Below the pieces are notes generated by a model. The model did no database searches. It was not told the origin of the DNA and worked only from the letters and a program-made list of their open reading frames with translations. From Arachis hypogaea (taxonomy: Eukaryota > Streptophyta > Magnoliopsida > Fabales > Fabaceae), in assembly GCF_003086295.3 (NCBI RefSeq), contig NC_092039.1, positions 94,201,061 through 94,265,060 on the forward strand: a DNA stretch of 64,000 nucleotides, in the 5' to 3' direction. Shown here in pieces: positions 49,622 through 59,703 of the stretch; positions within the stretch are counted from its first letter, which is position 1, and each line of letters begins with the position of its first letter. The translations under genes and the position numbers were made by a program.

Positions 49622-51925
49622 TCAATGTTGTCTAGTCCCAACACCAAACTTAGAGTTTGGATATGGGGTTTGGACACCAAACTTAGAGTTTGGTTGTGGC
49701 CTCACAACACCAAACTTAGAGTTTGACTGTGTGGGCTCTTCCTGACTTTGAACTGAGAGAAGCTCTTCATGCTTACTCTCTTTTGTCACAGAGGGATTGC
49801 CATGTGCTTGAAACACAAGGTATTCTCCATTCAATTGAAGGACTAACTCTCCTCTGTTGACATCTATCACAGCTTCTGCTGTGGCTAGGAAAGGTCTTCC
49901 TAGGATGATGCATTCATCATCTTCCTTCCTAGTATCTAGGATTAGGAAATCAGCAGGGATGTAAAAGTCTTCAACTTTTATAAGCACGTCCTCTACTATC
50001 CCATGAGCTTGTCTTATGGATTTATCTGCCAATTGTAATGAGAACAAGGCAGGTTGTACCTCAATGATTCTTAGCTTCTCCACTACAGAGAGTGGCATAA
50101 GGTTTATCCCTGACCCAAGATCACACAGAGCTTTTTCAAAGCTCATGGTGCCAATGGTGCAAGGTATTAAGAACTTGCCAGGATCTTGTTTCTTTTGAGG
50201 TAGAGTTTCCTGAATCCAAGTTTCTAATTCATTAATGAGCAAGGGAGGTTTACTTTCCAAAGTCTCATTACCGAACAGCTTGGCATTCAGTTTCATGATA
50301 GCTCCTAGATATTGAGCAACTTGCTCACTAGTCACATCTTCATCCTCCTCAGAGGATGAATAATAGTCAGAGCTCATGAATGGCAGAAGGAGATTTAATG
50401 GAATCTCTATGGTCTCAGATTCCTCAGGATCCTTAATAGGAAGCTCCTTCTTGCTTGGAGGACGTCCCAGGAGGTCTTCCTCACTGGGACTTTCGTCCTC
50501 CTCCTCCCTAGTACATTCGGCCATGTTGACTAAGTCAATGGCCTTGCATTCTCCCTTTGGATTCTCTTCTGTATTACTTGGGAGAATACTGGGAGGAGTT
50601 TCAATAACTTTCTTACTCAGCTGGCCTACTTGTGCCTCCAAATTTCTAATGGATGATCTGGTTTCATTCATGAAACTGAAAGTGGCCTTTGACAGATCAG
50701 AGACTATATTAGCTAAATTAGAATTATTTTGTTCAGCATTCTCTGTCTGTTGCTGAGAAGATGATGGATATGGCTTACTATTATTCAGCCTATTGCGTCC
50801 ACCATTGTTAAAACCTTGTTGAGGTTTTTGTTGATCCTTCCAGGAGAAATTTGGATGATTTCTCCATGATGGGTTATAGGTATTTCCATATGGTTCACCC
50901 AGATAATTAACCTCTGCCATGGCAGGGTTCTCAGGATCATAAGCTTCTTCAGAAGCTACCTCTCTAGTACTGTTGGATGCATGTTGCAATCCATTCAGAT
51001 TTTGAGAGATCATGTTGACCTGTTGAGTCAACACTTTGTTCTGAGCCAGTATGGCATTCAGAGCATCAATTTCAAGAACTCCCTTCTTCTGAGGGACCCC
51101 ATTATTCACGGAATTCCTCTCAGAGGTATACATGAACTGGTTGTTTGCAACCATGTCAATGAGTTCTTGAGCCTCTTCAGGCGTTTTCTTCAGGTGAATA
51201 GATCCACCTGCAGAGTGGTCCAATGACATTTTCGAAAATTCAGATAGACCATAATAGAATATATCTAGTAGGGTCCATTCAGAAAACATGTCAGATGGAC
51301 ATCTCTTGGTCAGCTGCTTGTATCTTTCCCAAGCTTCATAGAGGGATTCACCATCTTTTTGCTTGAAGGTTTGAACATCCACTCTTAGCTTGCTCAGCTT
51401 TTGAGGAGGAAAGAATTTATCCAAGAAGGCAGTGACCAGCTTATCCCAGGAGTCCAGGCTATCCTTAGGTTGTGAATCCAACCATATTCTAGCTCTGTCT
51501 CTTACAGCAAAAGGGAAAAGCATGAGTCTGTAGACTTCAGGATTAACTCCATTCGTCTTTACAGTATCACAGACTTGCAAGAATTCAGTTAAAAACTGAT
51601 AAGGATCTTCAGATGGAAGTCCATAAAACTTGCAGTTTTGTTGCATTAATGCAACTAGTTGAGGCTTAAGCTCAAAGTTATTGGCTCCAATGGCAGGAAT
51701 GGAGATGCTTCTTCCATCAAACTTGGATGTTGGCTTTGTGAAATCACCAAGCATTCTCCTTACATTATTATTATTATTTTCGGCCATCTCTTCCTCTTGT
51801 TCGAAAATTTCTGAAAGGTTATTTCTGGATTGTTGTAATTTAGCTTCTCTTAATTTTCTCTTCAGAGTCCTTTCAGGTTCTGGATCAACTTCAACAAGAG
51901 TGCCCTTTTCCTTGTTCCTGCTCAT
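49622..51925 (-). CDS. Athila-like gag-protease, intact
   Basis: A 767-codon ORF from ATG 51925. The gag domain spans about residues 60-290 (ELKPQLVALMQQNCKFYGLP, FPFAVRDRARIWLDSQP, AFLDKFFPPQKLSKLRVDVQ, YEAWERYKQLTKRCP), typical of Athila/gypsy gag and giving the particle shell. A low-complexity Asn/Gln region and a coiled segment (about 395-450) follow. The aspartic protease is at about 600-715 (KFLIPCTIGTMSFEKALCD, INLMPLSVVEKL, CIILGRPFLATAEAVIDVN). The active-site triplet reads Asp-Leu-Gly followed by Ser-Gly, where Athila relatives usually have Ala-Ser. No zinc knuckle. The C-terminal 35 residues contain three copies of NSKFGV. There is no RT downstream. Confidence 0.9.
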   Translation of the reverse strand: MSRNKEKGTLVEVDPEPERTLKRKLREAKLQQSRNNLSEIFEQEEEMAENNNNNVRRMLGDFTKPTSKFDGRSISIPAIGANNFELKPQLVALMQQNCKFYGLPSEDPYQFLTEFLQVCDTVKTNGVNPEVYRLMLFPFAVRDRARIWLDSQPKDSLDSWDKLVTAFLDKFFPPQKLSKLRVDVQTFKQKDGESLYEAWERYKQLTKRCPSDMFSEWTLLDIFYYGLSEFSKMSLDHSAGGSIHLKKTPEEAQELIDMVANNQFMYTSERNSVNNGVPQKKGVLEIDALNAILAQNKVLTQQVNMISQNLNGLQHASNSTREVASEEAYDPENPAMAEVNYLGEPYGNTYNPSWRNHPNFSWKDQQKPQQGFNNGGRNRLNNSKPYPSSSQQQTENAEQNNSNLANIVSDLSKATFSFMNETRSSIRNLEAQVGQLSKKVIETPPSILPSNTEENPKGECKAIDLVNMAECTREEEDESPSEEDLLGRPPSKKELPIKDPEESETIEIPLNLLLPFMSSDYYSSSEEDEDVTSEQVAQYLGAIMKLNAKLFGNETLESKPPLLINELETWIQETLPQKKQDPGKFLIPCTIGTMSFEKALCDLGSGINLMPLSVVEKLRIIEVQPALFSLQLADKSIRQAHGIVEDVLIKVEDFYIPADFLILDTRKEDDECIILGRPFLATAEAVIDVNRGELVLQLNGEYLVFQAHGNPSVTKESKHEELLSVQSQEEPTQSNSKFGVVRPQPNSKFGVQTPYPNSKFGVGTRQH

Positions 51926-53448
51926 AAGAAAGAGAAGAAAACAAGAAAAGAAAAAGGAATCCTCTATGTCATAGTATAGAGATTCCCTCAGGTTAGTAGA
52001 AGAAGAAAGAGGTAGAAGAATGAAGAAGGATGAAGAAGAATTCGGATGAAGAGAGGTGAAGAGAAGTGTTAGTAGTTAAATAATTAAATAGAATAAGAGA
52101 AGAGAAAGAAATTTTCGAAAATAATTTTGAAAAAATGGTTAGTGATTTTCGAAAATTAAAGATGAGATGAGATTAAAATTAGAATTTAAAACAATTAAAA
52201 AGAATTTTTGAAAAAGAGGGGGAGAATTTTCGAAAATTAGAGAGGGAAAAGTAGTTAGGTGGTTTTGAAAAAGATAAGAAACAAACAAAGAGTTAGTTAG
52301 TTGATTGAAAAAGATTTGAAATCGAATTTTGAAAAAGATAAGAAGATAAGAAGTTAGATAAGATATTTTGAAATCAAATTTTGAAAAAGATAAAATTTTT
52401 GAAAAAGATAAGATAAAAGATAAAAAGATATATTTGAAAAAGATATTTGAAAAAAAGATTTAATTTTAAAAATTACTTTAACTAACAAGAAACTACAAGA
52501 TAAGATTCTAGAATTTAAAGATTGAACCTTTCTTAACAAGAAAGTAACAAACTTCAAATTTTTGAACCAATCACATTAATTGTTAGCTAATTTTTCGAAA
52601 ATTGGATAAAAAGATAAGAAAAAGATTTTGAAAATATTTTGAAAAAATATTTTTGAAATTTTCGAAAATTAAAAAAAAATGAAAAAGATATGATTTTTGA
52701 AAAAGATTTTGAAAAGATAAGATTTTTAAAATTGAAATTTTGACTTGACTTGTAAGAAACAACTAATTTTTAAAAATTTTTGACCAAGTCAACCCAAAAT
52801 TTCGAAATTTTGGAGGAAAATAAGGAAAAGATATTTTTGATTTTTAAATATTGAATGAAAAACACAAAAATGACCCAAAACATGAAAATTTTGGATCAAG
52901 ACACAAGATGCATGCAAGAATGCTATGAATGTCAAGATGAACACCAAGAACACTATGAAGATCATGATGAACATCAAGAACATAATTTTGAAAAAATTTT
53001 TAATGCAAAGAAAACATGCAAGACACCAAACTTAGAAATCTTTAATGCATGAAAAATATGAATGCAAAAATGCACATGAAAAACAACGAAAGACACAAAA
53101 CAAGAAATCATCAAGATCAAACAAGAAGACTTGTCAAGAACAACTTGAAGATCATGAAGAACACTATGAATGCATGGGATTTTCGAAAAAATGCAAGAAA
53201 AATTTTAAAAGCATGCAATTGACACCAAACTAAAAAATTAACACAAGACTCAAACAAGAAACACAAAATATTTTTGATTTTTATGATTTTATGATTTTTT
53301 TTTTGTATTTTTATTTAATTTTTTTTTCGAAAATATAGTTTGGAAAAACGAAAAATAAAAAGAAAAAATTTTTGAAAAAGATTTTTGAAAAGAAAATTAC
53401 CTAATCTGAGCAACAAGATGAACCGTCAGTTGTCCATACTCGAACAAT
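51926..53448 (-). other. leader of the Athila-like element, AT-rich with GAAAAAGATA repeats
   Basis: The 1.5 kb between primer site and gag start has no gene. At 52110-52770 (plus sense) TTTGAAAAAGATA / TTTTCGAAAAT variants repeat dozens of times. At 52850-53230 it is A-rich with recurring ATGAAGAACACTATGAATG-like words. The purine bias and length suggest a structured or packaging leader, which is inference. Confidence 0.7.
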
Positions 53449-53465
53449 CCCCGGCAACGGCGCCA
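53449..53465 (-). other. primer-binding site, tRNA-Asp, perfect
   Basis: The minus strand reads TGGCGCCGTTGCCGGGG, matching the complement of plant tRNA-Asp(GTC) 3' end. It sits a few bases inside the 5' LTR edge (53472). Confidence 0.9.
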
Positions 53466-53471
53466 AAAACT

Positions 53472-55273
53472 TGGTGGACGAAATTGTGATCACTTGTATG
53501 TATTTATAAAAGATGTATACTCTGAGGGCATTGTTTATTTCCTTCACAATCTCGTTCAACTAACCAGCAAGTGTACTGGGTCGTCCAAGTAATAACCTTA
53601 CGTGAGTAAGGGTCGAATCCACAGAGATTGTTGGTATGAAGCAAGCTATGGTCACCTTGCAAATCTCAGTCAGGCAGAAAAAAGAGGAATTGTAATTATA
53701 ATAATTAAAAAGGAATAATAAAAGGGATAGAACACTTATGCAGATTCATTGGTGGGAATTTCAGATAAGCGGATGGAGATGCTGTAGAGCTCTTGGACGC
53801 CTGCTCTCCTACTCCTTCTACTCAATCCTTCTTACTCCTTTCCATGGCAAGCTTTGTATAGGGGTTCACCATCAACTGTGGCTACTTTCATTCCTCACGG
53901 GGAAATAACCTGTGCGGCTGTCACTCGCACAGCTAACCAGTCTGGAGGCATCACCCATGGCTGATGGCTACATCCCATCCTCGCAGTGAAAACTATGCTA
54001 ACGCACTCTGTCACAGTACGGCTAATCACCGGTTGGTTCCCGCTCCTACTGGAATAGAATCCCTCTTTTGCGTCTGTCACCAACGCCCAGCAGGTTAAAG
54101 TTTGAAGCACGTCACGGTCACTCATGATCGGAATCCTACTCGGAACACCACAGACAATGTTGGACTTTCCGGACTCCCAGGATCCTACTCGGAACACCAC
54201 AGACAAGGTTGGACTTTCCGGATCCAGATGAATGCCGCCAACTATCTAACTTATACCACGAAGATTCTGTTGGGGAATCTAAGAGATATGCATTCAAGCT
54301 CTGTTGCATGTAGAACGGACATGGTTGTCAATCACGCGCATTCATAAGTGAGAATGATAATGAGAGTAATCTGACTCATAACATTCATCATGTTCTTGGT
54401 ACGAATGAATATCTTGGAATAAGAATAAGAGAGATTTGAATAAAAGAAGATAGAATTTCATTAATACTTGAGGTACAGCAGAGCTCCACACCCTTAATCT
54501 ATGGTGTGCAGAAACTCCACCGTTGAAAATACATAAGCAAAGAGTTCAGGCATGGCCGAATGGCCAGCCCCTCTAAACGTGATCAATGATCCCCTAAGAT
54601 GAAGAATAGAACAAAACTGAGATCAAAGATGTGATCAAAGATGTCTAATACAATAGATAAATGTCCTATATATACTAGACTAGCTACTAGGGTTTACATG
54701 AGTAAGTAATTGATGCATAAATCCACTTCCGGGGCCCACTTGGTGTGTGCTTGGGCTGAGCTTGATGAATTCACGTGTAGAGGCTTTTCTTGGCGTCAAA
54801 CTTCAGGTTATGACGTGTTTTGGGCGTTCAACTCCGGATCATGACGTTTTTCTGGCGTTTTACTCCAGACAGCAGCGTGTACTTGGCGTCCAACGCCAAG
54901 TTACGTCGTCATTCTTCGAATAAAGTATGGACTATTATATATTGCTGGAAAGCCCTGGATGTCTACTTTCCAACGCCGTTGAGAGCGCGCCAATTGGAAT
55001 TCTGTAGCTCCAGAAAATCCATTTCGAGTGCAGGGAGGTCAGAATCCAACAGCATCAGCAGTCCTTTTGTTAGCCTTCTTCAGAGTTTTGCTCAAATCCC
55101 TCAATTTCAGTCAGAATTTACCTGAAATCACAGAAAAACACACAAACTCATAGTAAAGTCCAGAAATGTGAATTTAACATAAAAACTAATGAAAACATCC
55201 CTAAAAGTAGCTCAAACTTACTAAAAACTATATGAAAACAATGCCAAAAAGCGTATAAATTATCCGCTCATCA
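53472..55273 (-). repeat. 5' LTR of the Athila-like element
   Basis: 1802 bp and nearly identical to 44573-46374; it holds the element's promoter (minus-strand TATA-like box near 54664-54676). Confidence 0.95.
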
Positions 55274-55278
55274 GCAAG

Positions 55279-56336
55279 CATGTTTGGTCCGAAACCATGA
55301 AGCAAAGAAAACAAAGCTTCAATGCTTCCAACAGATCCAAGAAATTTACCATATGATGGATTCCAAAATTCATTCAATTATTATTTATTGCATGGGAACT
55401 ATGAGAGAGAATATGAGTGACATGATTGATGCTACACACCACTCTAGCAAGGGAAGTAAAAGCAACTCAGTTTTTCAAAACACAATTAATTGCTTCTCTT
55501 TCTTCATTTTCGTCTCTCTCATCTCTTTCTTTCTTTCGGACAATACCCAGGAAACCATGGAAGCAAAAATGAGCTACCAGAAGGAAAGAAAAGCACGCCT
55601 AAAGACCATCATAATGATGGCAAGAAAACATATCAAAATAAAAGTATGCTGTGGCTGAGATTTTCACCAAAAATTGTAAGATTTGGTGAGGTAATCTCGA
55701 GCTCTGTATACTCAAAAAGAAAGAAGAAGATTCGGCCAGCAAGGAGGAGATTCTTGGAGGCATGGCTTGTCTCTGATTCTGCTCAACCACCACAGAAAGT
55801 AGCTAGAGTGGCGAAGTGATGAAAGAGGCAGAGATTGGAGCAGATGAAGCCATCATCATCATGAAGCATCAAGGGCCAGAAATCTATCTTGGAGAGCAAG
55901 CCAAGGATGGAGAGCTTGGATTGATGAAGAATGATGACCAAGGAAGAACTAGAGGTATTTGTATGTTGGGTTTTGCATGAGTTACCTCTTTTCTCTCTGT
56001 GGCCGAACCGGTTCTGTTTTGAAGGAAAAGAAGTTAAGCTTGGTTTTGGTTTTTTAACTGTGAAGGCTTCTCCTCTCTATAAAAGGGGTGAACAGTCACG
56101 GTTTGATTCAAGGAAGAAAGTTTGAGAGTGCAAGACACAGAAGTCTCATAGCTACCTAAGCTAGTAGTTTTTCTTCTCCTTTAATGTATTCTGTGTTGTA
56201 TTTTTCTGATTAATTTTTTCTTGTCTTGAGTCTCATAGAAAAAGGCAAACAGTGAGGTTTGTATGAAAAAGCCATAGAGCGAAAAAAGGCAGAGAGTGCA
56301 AAATTAAAGGAAAAAGCCATAGATGTCCTTAGAGTT
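55279..56336 (+). repeat. SIRE 3' LTR, second part
   Basis: Continues the LTR interrupted at 44572 and matches 34961-36020 of the 5' LTR, with many substitutions. It is cut at GAGTT (56332-56336) by the Tat element; the empty 5' LTR equivalent is GAGTTCCTTTG near 36017. Confidence 0.9.
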
Positions 56337-58331
56337 TGTTCATACCTTGGGTCGAGCTGTCTGACCCGGGATGTTCTACAGACAAAGCGACCGACCTCTT
56401 CAGGTCAGGACAACCCGACCTTTTCTCAAAGAGCTCGGCCAAGTCACAGGAAAGCCCAACCAAAGGGCCCAAATAGAGGAACACATCCCAAATCCAAGGG
56501 CAGCCCAAGCCCGTAGAGATGAAGGCGGTTCCCTTGAAAGATAAAGATGACCTCACTTAAAGATAAGATAAAGATAAGATAAGATAACTAACTTATCTTA
56601 TCCACAGGAGGCCACATCTCACCATTATAAATACACTGGAGCACCCAGGTATAACTAATACTCTGATTCTACTCAATACCTGCTTAATACCCTTACTAAC
56701 TTAAGCATCGGAGTCCCTTGCAGGTACCCTGATAAACCACTATTTCATGGTTTATTTGGTTCTCAATTGAGTGGATTTTATCAACTCTTTACCCACTTAT
56801 TCATACTATTCGCATGTTTTACATTTGCCTTCCTAATTATGTGCTTTGATTGAAAACATGCTTCTTTGATCTTATATTTGCTTATTATTAATCCTCTCTT
56901 ATTACCATTAGATGCCTTGATATGTGTGTTAAGTGTTTTCAGAGATTATAAGGCAGGAATGGCTCAGAGGATGGAAAGAAAGCATGCAAAAATGGAAGGA
57001 ATACAATAAGTTGGAGAAATTGCTAAGCTGTCCAGCCTGACCTCTTCGCACTCAAACGGCTATAACTTTAGCTACAGAGGTCCAAACGACGCGGTTCCAG
57101 TTGCGTTGGAAAGCTAACGTCCGGGGCTTCAATTTGATATATAATTTGCCATAGCTGCTCCGACGCCAGGTGACGCGAATGCGTGAGTCACGCGGACGCG
57201 TGACCTGGCAGGAACGTAACCCGCGCGGCCGCGTGAGCCATGCGGCCGCGTCACTTTTCCGGGACCTGTACGGACCAGAAAGCACTGGAAGTGATTTATG
57301 GGCTGTTTTTGATCCAGTTTTCAGCCCAGAGAACATAGATTAGAGGCTATAAAGTGGGGGAATGCATCCATTCATAAGGAAGGCACTCATAATTCACTTT
57401 TCATGTTTTAGATATAGTTTTTAGAGAGAGAAGTTCTCTCCTCTCTCTTAGGATTAGGATTTAGGACTTCTCTTAGTTTTTAAGAGTGACTCTCGATCCA
57501 GGTTCAATGTTCCTATTTATGTTTCTCTTTTATTTTTATTTACTCTAATACTTTTATTTGTATTTGATTTATATTGCCCAATTGGCTTATGAACTTTTCA
57601 TGTTAAGATTTGAATGATCTATTTATTATAATTTGAGGTATTTCAGTTTAATATTACTTTCTTTTATTTACATGATTATTGCCTCCCATCTGAAGGCATT
57701 TTTATTCCAGCAGTTTCAATTTTCTTTTCTTTTGGCTTTGGTTAAATAATTGGTGACTCTAGAGTTATTAAACTCATTGTTGATTGAAAATTGGAATTCA
57801 TCCACTTAACTTACCTTCATAGTTAGAGGTTAACAAAGTGGGAGAAGAATCCAATTCTCATCACAATTGATAAGGATAACTGGGATAGGACCTCCAGTTC
57901 TTATACCTTGCCAAGAGATTTTATTAGTATTACTTTATTTTACTTATCATATAACATATTCACACCTTACTTCCAAAACCCCAAATTTTACCTTTTTCAT
58001 AGCCAATAATAAGAACATACCTCCCTGCAATTCCTTGAGAAGACGACCTGAGGTTTAAATACTTCGGTTATCAATTTATTTAGGGGTTTGTTACTTGTGA
58101 CAACCAAAATGTTTGTACGAAGGGATTTCTGTCGGTTTAGAGACTATATCTACAACGCGACTGTTTTTATGAAATTCTTTACTGGCAAAAGTCATAACGT
58201 CATACCCCCCACCCTTCGGAGACGAAGGATCAGCACCATCACCCAGTCCAACAAGTCAAACACAACAGCTCCGATCCGCAAAGAAGATCTCGGACGAGAT
58301 CGACCTACAGTTTCAGGTAACCCTCGGAACA
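56337..58331 (+). repeat. 5' LTR of Tat copy 1, interrupted by a solo LTR
   Basis: Without the insertion the LTR is about 517 bp (56337-56729 plus 58208-58331), comparable to the 544 bp LTR at 61786-62329. It contains TTATAAATACACTGGAG (near 56625), a TATA box. Confidence 0.85.
56730..58202 (+). mobile_element. solo LTR (family of the element at 1-3019), TSD TACCC
   Basis: TGATAAACC...AACGTCA, 1473 bp, flanked by TACCC at 56725-56729 and 58203-58207, sitting inside the Tat LTR. It has the same start and end as the LTR at 1735-3019 and carries its own CpG-palindrome block (57165-57260: ACGCGGACGCGTGAC, GCGCGGCCGCGTGAG). No internal region remains, as after LTR-LTR recombination. Confidence 0.92.
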
Positions 58332-58332
58332 T

Positions 58333-58349
58333 TGGCACCGTTGCCGGGG
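58333..58349 (+). other. primer-binding site of Tat copy 1 (tRNA-Asp)
   Basis: TGGCACCGTTGCCGGGG, one mismatch to the tRNA-Asp complement. Confidence 0.88.
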
Positions 58350-58372
58350 AACCTGGAAGTCATCCCAACACC

Positions 58373-59703
58373 ATGGCGGACGACCATGACAACGACCACG
58401 ACTCAGGTTTGGAAGATAGAACGCTGCACAAGAACATGGATGCTATACTCAAAGACACTCCGAAGCCTAACGGAGACAAAAATTCATCAAACCCAGGAGT
58501 GATAGAGGCGCTTCAAGATTGATTAAGGCAACTTGAGAAAGAGGCTCAACATCAACGCGAAAAAGAAGAAGATCTACACCGAGAGATTAGGCGACACCGA
58601 GAATTAGAAGATAAGCTCCTAAAACTCGAAGTCGATCACAAAACCAAAGCTACTCGATCCACTCCAGAGGACAGCTCTCACAAGGAGCAAGATCCATTCA
58701 CCAGGGAAATTATGAAGACCAAAATCCCAAAGGACTTCAAACTTCCGGATATGACCCTTACGACGGCACCTCGGACCCCAACCATCATCTCAACAATTTC
58801 AGAAGTAGAATGTACCTCACTGATGCCTCGAACGTGGTTCGCTGCAAAGCTTTTCCAATAACCCTTACCAAAACAGCCATTAAATGGTTCAACAACCTAC
58901 CTCCAAAATCCATATCAAGTTTCGACGACCTGGCCAAAAAGTTCCTGGCCAAATTTTCCATACAAAAGGACAAAGCCAAACACGCACCCAGCCTACTAGG
59001 AATCAAGCAAGGAGATCGGGAGAGTCTTCGTAACTACATGGAAAGATTCAACAAAACATGCATGGACATACAAAGTCTACCAACAGAAGCTGCCATCATG
59101 GGCCTCATAAATGGCCTACGAGAAGGACCATTTAGCCAATCTATATCAAAGAAGTACCCAGCATCCCTAGACGAAGTACAAGAACGAGCGCAGAAGTACA
59201 TCAACATGGAGGAGAATTCTCAACTCGGGGAAGCCTCGAGGTTCAGTTTTGCCTACCGAGACAAAGATAAAGAATCCAAGAAAAAGGAAGATCGCTTCGG
59301 GGAGAAAATCAAAAAATATCATAACTACACCCCTCTTAGGGTATCCTTGGTAGATGTTTACAAAGAAGTCTGCCATACGGAAAAAATACCCCCAGCCCGG
59401 CCACTCAAAGGCAAAAGGGGAGGAGGAAATCGGAACGAATACTGTGAGTATCATCGAGTCCGAAGACATTCCACCAACGAATGCTTTGACTTGAAAAACG
59501 TCATAGAGAAATTAGTAAGGGAAGGAAAACTAGATCGGTTCTTGGCCAATCGGGACGAAGAACCAAGAAAAAGAAGAAGGGATGAAGATGTCGGACGGTC
59601 TGAACGATCACCCCGCACGCCGGAGAGACACGTCCACGTGATACACGGCAGATTTGCTGGAGGAGGAATCTCCAAATCATCTCGCAAGCGACACCTCAAA
59701 TAA
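58373..59703 (+). pseudogene. Tat copy 1 gag, interrupted
   Basis: ATG 58373 (MADDHDNDHDSGLED) runs 49 codons to a TGA at 58520, where copy 2 continues. A Gln/Glu/Arg coiled coil follows in the same frame, then a one-base loss near 58757, then an open frame from about 58790. The last frame carries the gag core: MYLTDASNVVRCKAFPITLT, IKWFNNLPPKSISSFDDLAK and YMERFNKTCMDIQSLPTEAA. It then has a zinc-knuckle-like segment (CEYHRVRRHSTNEC) and an Arg-rich tail. A TAA at 59701 (Glu codon in copy 2) separates it from pol. Gag would form the particle; here it is split by three lesions. Confidence 0.85.

Larger units (their letters stand above)
44573..55273 (-). mobile_element. Athila-like non-autonomous LTR retrotransposon, very young (10.7 kb)
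   Basis: Two LTRs of 1802 bp each (44573-46374 and 53472-55273), TG...CA ends and a perfect 5 bp target duplication GCAAG (44568-44572 and 55274-55278) define the element exactly. It is inserted in a SIRE LTR. On the minus strand it has a perfect tRNA-Asp primer site, a long AT-rich leader, an intact gag-protease ORF, a palindrome-rich spacer, a second intact ORF and a 3' UTR. No RT, RNase H or integrase exists anywhere inside. The LTRs differ by about three substitutions and two 1-base indels by eye, so insertion was very recent. Mobilisation must have used enzymes from a relative. Confidence 0.95.
34548..56336 (+). mobile_element. SIRE-type Ty1-copia retrotransposon with env-like ORF, split by insertions
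   Basis: 5' LTR 34548-36404, primer site, gag, protease, integrase, RT-RNase H, env-like ORF, polypurine tract, then a 3' LTR that begins at 44118. The 3' LTR is cut by an Athila-like element at 44573-55273, resumes at 55279 and is cut again at 56337; its last 0.4 kb lies beyond the window. Long LTRs (1.86 kb), an extra ORF after RNase H and GGGGGAGA purine tracts are typical of the SIRE/Maximus lineage. The LTRs differ at roughly 3 per cent of compared positions by eye, and the coding region has several stops, so the copy is dead. ATGCA (34543-34547) precedes the 5' LTR. Confidence 0.9.

Noticed and set aside
53449..53465. tRNA-Asp gene fragment
   Set aside because: Only the 3'-end complement is present, directly next to an LTR, as a primer-binding site; no tRNA body.
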